A stretch of DNA of 19,077 nt, taken from the NCBI GenBank assembly GCA_944323495.1, contig CALUSZ010000012.1, positions 1 through 19,077 of the forward strand. The letters are read 5' to 3'. Positions 16,761 through 19,077 of this stretch are shown piece after piece. The translations under genes and the position numbers were made by a program. A model generated the notes under the pieces. That model saw only the letters and a list, made by a program, of their open reading frames with translations. It was not told where the DNA came from and did no database searches. Source of the stretch: Candidatus Gastranaerophilales bacterium. GTDB lineage: Bacteria > Cyanobacteriota > Vampirovibrionia > Gastranaerophilales > Gastranaerophilaceae. Within the stretch, counting starts at the first letter, position 1; each line of letters begins with the position of its first letter.

Positions 16761-17290
16761 TAAGCACCTCCTTTAACTTCCAGCAGGTTATTTTTTTCCT
16801 CGAGTCTGGAAGTATGCGAATTAACAAACTCTTTTCTGGTTAATACAGATTCATTTTTGATTTTCCTCTGTAATTTCCTCACCGCATCCAATAAAGCTTC
16901 CGGACGCGGAGGACACATCGGGAGATAAATATCTACCGGTATAATTTTATCAATACCATTTATAACAGAATACGAGGTATCGGCAAACATCCCGCCTCCG
17001 CAAGTACATGCCCCCATAGCAATCACATACTTCGGCTCCGGCATTTGTTCATAAAGTCTCAACAGTACAGGAGCCATCTTGTGTGTAATAGTCCCCGCGC
17101 ATATTAACAAATCAGCCTGCCTCGGCGAGCCCCTAAAGACTTCCGAACCAAACCTTGCAATATCATTATCCGAAGCTACGGTCTGCATCATCTCAATTCC
17201 GCAGCAAGAAGTTGCAAATGTCAGTGGCCAAAGTGAATTCGACCTGCTCCAGTTTAAAATATAATCTATAGAAGATACAATTATATTCAC
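16760..17290 (-). CDS. nuoB: NADH-quinone oxidoreductase subunit B (cluster N2)
   Basis: This 176-residue subunit (NdhK) holds the terminal 4Fe-4S cluster N2 that reduces quinone. Ligand cysteines fit C29 and C30 ([11 protein letters not shown]), C95 (MGAC) and C126 (PMCPPRPEA). Other conserved blocks are [18 protein letters not shown] and GGMF. Two departures: an extra cysteine, C97 (GACTCGGG, where other bacteria have a non-Cys residue), and Met instead of Gly before the last ligand (usual PGCPPRP). The start is GTG 17290, directly after the nuoA TAA with no gap, and GAGGTGG lies 6-7 nt upstream. The residues after about 145 form a charged tail. Confidence 0.95.
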   Translation of the reverse strand: MNIIVSSIDYILNWSRSNSLWPLTFATSCCGIEMMQTVASDNDIARFGSEVFRGSPRQADLLICAGTITHKMAPVLLRLYEQMPEPKYVIAMGACTCGGGMFADTSYSVINGIDKIIPVDIYLPMCPPRPEALLDAVRKLQRKIKNESVLTRKEFVNSHTSRLEEKNNLLEVKGGA

Positions 17291-17644
17291 TTACAGCCAC
17301 CTCAACATTTTTTTATCAATCGCAAACAAAAGTCCGAACAGAAGCAAAGCAACAAATACAAAAGCTTCTATAACAGCAAACCAGCCTAAAATATTTAAAA
17401 ACACCGCAAACGGGTAAAGAAAAATTGTTTCAATATCAAACACCAGAAATAAAACAGCATAATTAAAATATTTAACATCAAACTCTATTCTGGCATCAGA
17501 CATCGGTTCTACGCCGCATTCATAGATAGAATCTTTTACCGCACATTTTTTTCTGTACTGAAAGATAAACCCCGCAGCCACCATTGCTATTGCAAAAAGT
17601 GTCGATAAGATTATGAATACTGCTAAACAAACAAGTTCTTTCAC
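17291..17644 (-). CDS. nuoA: NADH-quinone oxidoreductase subunit A
   Basis: This 117-residue, three-helix subunit (NdhC) is the first gene of the operon. The conserved loop between helices 1 and 2 reads YECGVEPMSDARIEFDVKYFNYAVLFLVFD, with the critical Cys43, followed by IETIFLYPFA. The loop contributes to the quinone-binding region with NuoB, NuoD and NuoH. The start is GTG 17644 with AGAGGG about 9 nt upstream (complement of 17654-17659). Nothing upstream on this strand belongs to the operon, so transcription must begin in the 82-bp gap before the divergent TPR gene. Confidence 0.95.
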   Translation of the reverse strand: MKELVCLAVFIILSTLFAIAMVAAGFIFQYRKKCAVKDSIYECGVEPMSDARIEFDVKYFNYAVLFLVFDIETIFLYPFAVFLNILGWFAVIEAFVFVALLLFGLLFAIDKKMLRWL

Positions 17645-17685
17645 TAAATCAAACCCTCTTAAAATTATTCTACTAAAAAACTTTC

Positions 17686-17694
17686 TGATATAAT
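17686..17694 (+). promoter_or_regulatory. Candidate extended -10 promoter of the TPR gene
   Basis: TGATATAAT (17686-17694) is a perfect TATAAT with an upstream TG. No good -35 is present (TTATTC at 17665-17670 with an 18-bp spacer is the nearest). Transcription would start near 17701, giving a 26-nt leader without a Shine-Dalgarno before the ATG at 17727. It lies back to back with the nuo promoter region, so a shared regulator is possible but not shown. Confidence 0.45.
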
Positions 17695-17706
17695 AGATAT
17701 TATTAT

Positions 17707-17735
17707 GTAATATTAAGTTAAATAATATGCGCCAA
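17707..17735 (-). promoter_or_regulatory. Candidate promoter of the nuo operon
   Basis: On the minus strand, TTGGCG (17735-17730) is followed after exactly 17 bp by TATTAC (17712-17707). Each matches the sigma-70 consensus in 4 of 6 positions. Transcription would start near 17700, about 56 nt before the nuoA GTG. The surrounding DNA is so AT-rich that other -10-like hexamers exist. The call rests on the spacing and on the need for a promoter in this divergent gap. The proposed -35 lies inside the first codons of the TPR gene. Confidence 0.3.
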
Positions 17736-18371
17736 TTGATTAAGATTTTTTTGATATTTTTGATTATAGTAATAACACTTCCTTCTTATTCAGCCATAAA
17801 AGGCGGTTTGGAGTATCAAATCCCGATAGATTATTCCAAACTGAGCGAAAGCGAGCTGGAAGAAAAAGCCGGTTTTTATTATAATCTTGCGCTAAAAAGC
17901 GGGAATTTGAATGATGAAATGACCGCAGCATTAAATTTATACCACATGCTTGCGCATAAAAATCCGGCAAACATTGAATATAAGATTAAACTTGGTACTC
18001 TCTATGATATTATAGGCAAAGACCGTTATGCAAAGGGCTGTTTTTTTGACGCAATAGGCGTTGACAAAAGCAGACCGGAAGCTTTTTTTAGACTGGGAGA
18101 GTTTTATTACCGGCGCGAAATGTATAAAAGGGCTCTAAAGATGTATAAAATAGCTTATCGAAAAGGCTATACAAGACATTATGAGACTTTATATAAAATG
18201 GGCGACACTTATCTAAAGCTGGGTGACACAAAAGCTGCTCTCAAGTATTTACAGCAGGCTTGCGAAATCAGCCCTAATCCGGAGCTTTCAGAAAAAATCA
18301 CTAAAGCCCGAAACGCTGATACTCTAAATCAGGAATACTATTCAGATACAAGAATAAGACTGGAAGAATAG
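17727..18371 (+). CDS. Exported TPR-repeat protein
   Basis: This 214-residue protein has an N-terminal signal sequence: Arg and Lys, then a very hydrophobic core (IFLIFLIIVITLP), then SYSA as a likely cleavage site near residue 23. The rest (about 50-185) is made of three to four tetratricopeptide repeats, visible as AALNLYHMLAHKNPANIEYK, LGTLYDIIGKDRYAKGCFFDA, LGEFYYRREMYKRALKMYKIA and MGDTYLKLGDTKAALKYLQQA. TPR domains bind proteins, so this is probably a periplasmic or envelope scaffold. The partner is unknown. It is divergent from the nuo operon across an 82-bp gap and has no clear ribosome-binding site. No terminator is visible after its TAG. Confidence 0.88.
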   Translation: MRQLIKIFLIFLIIVITLPSYSAIKGGLEYQIPIDYSKLSESELEEKAGFYYNLALKSGNLNDEMTAALNLYHMLAHKNPANIEYKIKLGTLYDIIGKDRYAKGCFFDAIGVDKSRPEAFFRLGEFYYRREMYKRALKMYKIAYRKGYTRHYETLYKMGDTYLKLGDTKAALKYLQQACEISPNPELSEKITKARNADTLNQEYYSDTRIRLEE

Positions 18372-18385
18372 CTGCCAGCAAACTC

Positions 18386-18414
18386 TTGATATTTGATTAT
18401 GTTTCTGGTTTAAT
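18386..18414 (+). promoter_or_regulatory. Strong sigma-70 promoter upstream of the tRNA-Leu leader
   Basis: TTGATA (18386-18391) and TTTAAT (18409-18414) are separated by exactly 17 bp, and TG at 18406-18407 makes an extended -10. Each hexamer matches the consensus in 5 of 6 positions. Transcription should start near 18421, about 180 nt before the tRNA. No T-rich terminator lies between, so tRNA-Leu is probably processed from a longer primary transcript. Confidence 0.55.
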
Positions 18415-18425
18415 TTACTTGTTGT

Positions 18426-18452
18426 TTGACAATTCAATATGCCGATGTGATG
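18426..18452 (+). repeat. 27-nt direct repeat, copy 1 (tRNA 5' flank plus first 12 nt)
   Basis: This copy is identical to 18587-18613 in 26 of 27 positions (C at 18435 against T at 18596). It begins TTGACAATT and runs through the first 12 bases of the tRNA (GCCGATGTGATG). The copies are offset by 161 nt. Identity stops abruptly at both ends: after the repeat this copy continues with CCCGAGCGGG and not the tRNA D-loop. Confidence 0.9.
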
Positions 18453-18553
18453 CCCGAGCGGGTAAGCTTAATTTAGATAATGCGCTTGGGTAGAATGTGG
18501 GTATAAGAAAAAAAGTGAGCGGGTTGGTAATAAATCCAGCGTTCCTGATACAG

Positions 18554-18567
18554 ACCAATTCCATCAC
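18554..18567 (-). repeat. 14-nt inverted copy of the tRNA-Leu D-arm region
   Basis: ACCAATTCCATCAC here is the exact reverse complement of 18608-18621 (GTGATGGAATTGGT), which spans the last acceptor base, the D-stem and part of the D-loop of the tRNA. In one transcript the two would form a 14-bp helix with a 40-nt loop, incompatible with the cloverleaf. It is followed by ACTTGACA, which recurs at 18585-18592. Confidence 0.85.
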
Positions 18568-18586
18568 TTGACAAAAATTTGAAAAC

Positions 18587-18613
18587 TTGACAATTTAATA
18601 TGCCGATGTGATG
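18587..18613 (+). repeat. 27-nt direct repeat, copy 2 (spans the tRNA-Leu 5' boundary)
   Basis: This is the partner of 18426-18452. Fifteen bases lie in the leader and twelve inside the functional tRNA, which starts at 18602. Because it crosses the mature 5' end, the repeat includes the RNase P cleavage point. Confidence 0.9.
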
Positions 18614-18685
18614 GAATTGGTAGACGTGCCAGACTCAAAATCTGGTGTAGGCAACTACGTGCCGGTTCGACCCCGGCCATCGGCA
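18602..18685 (+). tRNA. tRNA-Leu (anticodon CAA)
   Basis: This is a complete type II tRNA. The acceptor stem GCCGATG (18602-18608) pairs perfectly with CATCGGC (18678-18684), and the discriminator is A (18685). The anticodon stem CCAGA/TCTGG encloses the loop CTCAAAA, giving anticodon CAA at 18636-18638, which reads UUG. The D-loop contains AATTGGTAGA. The long variable arm is TGTAGGCAACTACG, and the T-arm is GCCGG-TTCGACC-CCGGC. The long variable arm and A discriminator identify leucine, and the layout matches E. coli leuX closely. CCA is not encoded, so it must be added by CCA transferase. Six T residues (18686-18691) follow immediately and may help terminate transcription. Confidence 0.97.
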
Positions 18686-18707
18686 TTTTTTACACTAGAA
18701 GACAGAT

Positions 18708-18983
18708 ATGAGAATTGAAAATATAAATTACATTACACCAAGAGTTTATTTTGGTGTGCAAAAAAATAAAAACTTGGCTGCAAAACCAAAACAAAACCCG
18801 CTTCAAGACGGATTAACTACCGCCGGCGCATGGTTCGGGTTCGGCGTCGTGCTTGATTTATTATCCAGAAAATGCAGGTTCTCAAAATCCCCGACTAAAA
18901 ACTCGTTTGCAATTAACGGAATTCTTGGCCTCGGAGCCGGAATTTTTACGGGAGTCAAAGACATGTACTCTAATAAGGGATAA
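18708..18983 (+). CDS. Small hypothetical protein with two hydrophobic segments
   Basis: I do not recognise this 91-residue protein. It begins MRIENINYITPRVYFGVQKN, continues with a basic, Pro/Lys-rich linker (LAAKPKQNP), and then has two glycine-rich hydrophobic segments, about 36-52 (TTAGAWFGFGVVLDLLS) and about 67-82 (NGILGLGAGIFTGV), separated by a basic loop (RKCRFSKSPTK). It could be a small hairpin-type inner-membrane protein. The ATG lies 22 nt after the tRNA and has only a weak purine-rich stretch upstream. Coding potential is supported by composition and by an N-terminal motif similar to that of the large protein at 8085. It may share a transcript with the tRNA if the T-tract does not stop polymerase. 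Confidence 0.65.
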   Translation: MRIENINYITPRVYFGVQKNKNLAAKPKQNPLQDGLTTAGAWFGFGVVLDLLSRKCRFSKSPTKNSFAINGILGLGAGIFTGVKDMYSNKG

Positions 18984-19077
18984 CATGACCCCAGAAAATT
19001 TCACAATTATTCTTTAAAAGAACAATATATGTAATTCTCTTTTTTCTCTCGCCTTTTACTTTCATATACCCGACACC
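18984..19077. other. Intergenic end of window, nothing firm
   Basis: These 94 AT-rich bases hold a weak palindrome (TTCTT-TAA-AAGAA) but no convincing terminator, promoter or gene. A short minus-strand frame is open to the window edge and is too short and unlike any known protein to call. Confidence 0.5.

Larger units (their letters stand above)
18421..18601 (+). ncRNA. Candidate structured leader RNA upstream of tRNA-Leu
   Basis: This 230-bp gap has no plausible protein gene. Downstream of the promoter, stems can be drawn by hand: 18451-18460 with 18483-18492 (10 pairs including two G-U, GC-rich), 18521-18528 with 18554-18561 (8 pairs including two G-U), and a short closing helix 18447-18450 with 18564-18567. 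The segment also holds a copy of the tRNA 5' end and an anti-tRNA segment (see the repeat entries). I do not recognise it as a known RNA family: T-box, 6S, 4.5S, tmRNA and RNase P signatures are not evident. It may instead be only a long tRNA precursor leader or a decayed tRNA duplicate. Confidence 0.35.

Noticed and set aside
18441..18520. A second intact tRNA at the first copy of the tRNA 5' end
   Set aside because: No T-arm GTTCGA motif, no matching acceptor 3' strand and no anticodon arm follow the 12-nt match.
18568..18592. The two TTGACA boxes just upstream of the tRNA as its promoter
   Set aside because: No -10 lies at 16-18 bp from either box before the tRNA; the correctly spaced positions fall on CAATTT or inside the tRNA. 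The promoter at 18386-18414 is much better.
18426..18685. Mobile-element attachment site at tRNA-Leu
   Set aside because: The duplicated part is the 5' end of the tRNA, there is no integrase, and the interval is only about 160 bp.
18972..19077. Minus-strand frame open to the right edge
   Set aside because: Short, overlaps the coding end of the small hypothetical gene, and has no family resemblance; it may be chance.
1..19077. CRISPR arrays, insertion sequences or transposase genes
   Set aside because: No regularly spaced repeats, no transposase motifs and no terminal inverted repeats were seen anywhere in the window.

Overview
The window looks like chromosomal DNA of an AT-rich, Gram-negative-type, probably flagellated and anaerobic bacterium. 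My inference is a non-photosynthetic relative of the Cyanobacteria (Melainabacteria/Vampirovibrionia, perhaps Gastranaerophilales). The reasons are an 11-subunit complex I with no NADH-oxidising module (as in cyanobacterial NDH-1), a flagellin, very AT-rich intergenic DNA, and two lineage-type hypothetical proteins with a short N-terminal F(N)G motif. The taxonomic call is not proven by anything here.

Layout. At 1-581 is the 3' end of a flagellin gene. At 704-2976 (+) an acyl-CoA synthetase-like AMP ligase is followed 2 bp later by a family-4 uracil-DNA glycosylase. The glycosylase overlaps tail to tail with ribD (2951-3958, -), a bifunctional riboflavin deaminase/reductase. At 4018-6178 (-) is a tight three-gene operon: a C_GCAxxG_C_C cysteine-rich protein, a formyltransferase of the Fmt type, and an endonuclease IV. 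At 6268-8085 (-) is a large unrecognised K/N-rich protein.

From 17644 down to 8137 (-) runs one uninterrupted nuo operon in the order A-B-C-D-H-I-J-K-L-M-N. nuoE, nuoF and nuoG are missing. The genes overlap or are separated by at most about 42 bp, and nuoA, nuoB, nuoC and nuoH all begin with GTG. Together they would make the quinone-reducing connecting arm (B, C, D, I) and the proton-pumping membrane arm (A, H, J, K, L, M, N). The electron input partner is not in the window. Several subunits depart from family consensus (NuoL, NuoN, NuoI, NuoB).

Divergent from nuoA, at 17727-18371 (+), is a secreted or envelope TPR protein. After it comes a 230-bp gap with a good promoter, then a complete tRNA-Leu(CAA) at 18602-18685, then a small two-helix hypothetical protein (18708-18983).

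The most unusual non-coding signal is the leader between that promoter and the tRNA. It carries a 27-nt direct copy of the tRNA's 5' flank plus its first 12 nt, and a 14-nt segment exactly complementary to the tRNA's D-arm region. Several stems can be drawn that would compete with that pairing. This could be a structured, tRNA-linked RNA or the scar of a local rearrangement.
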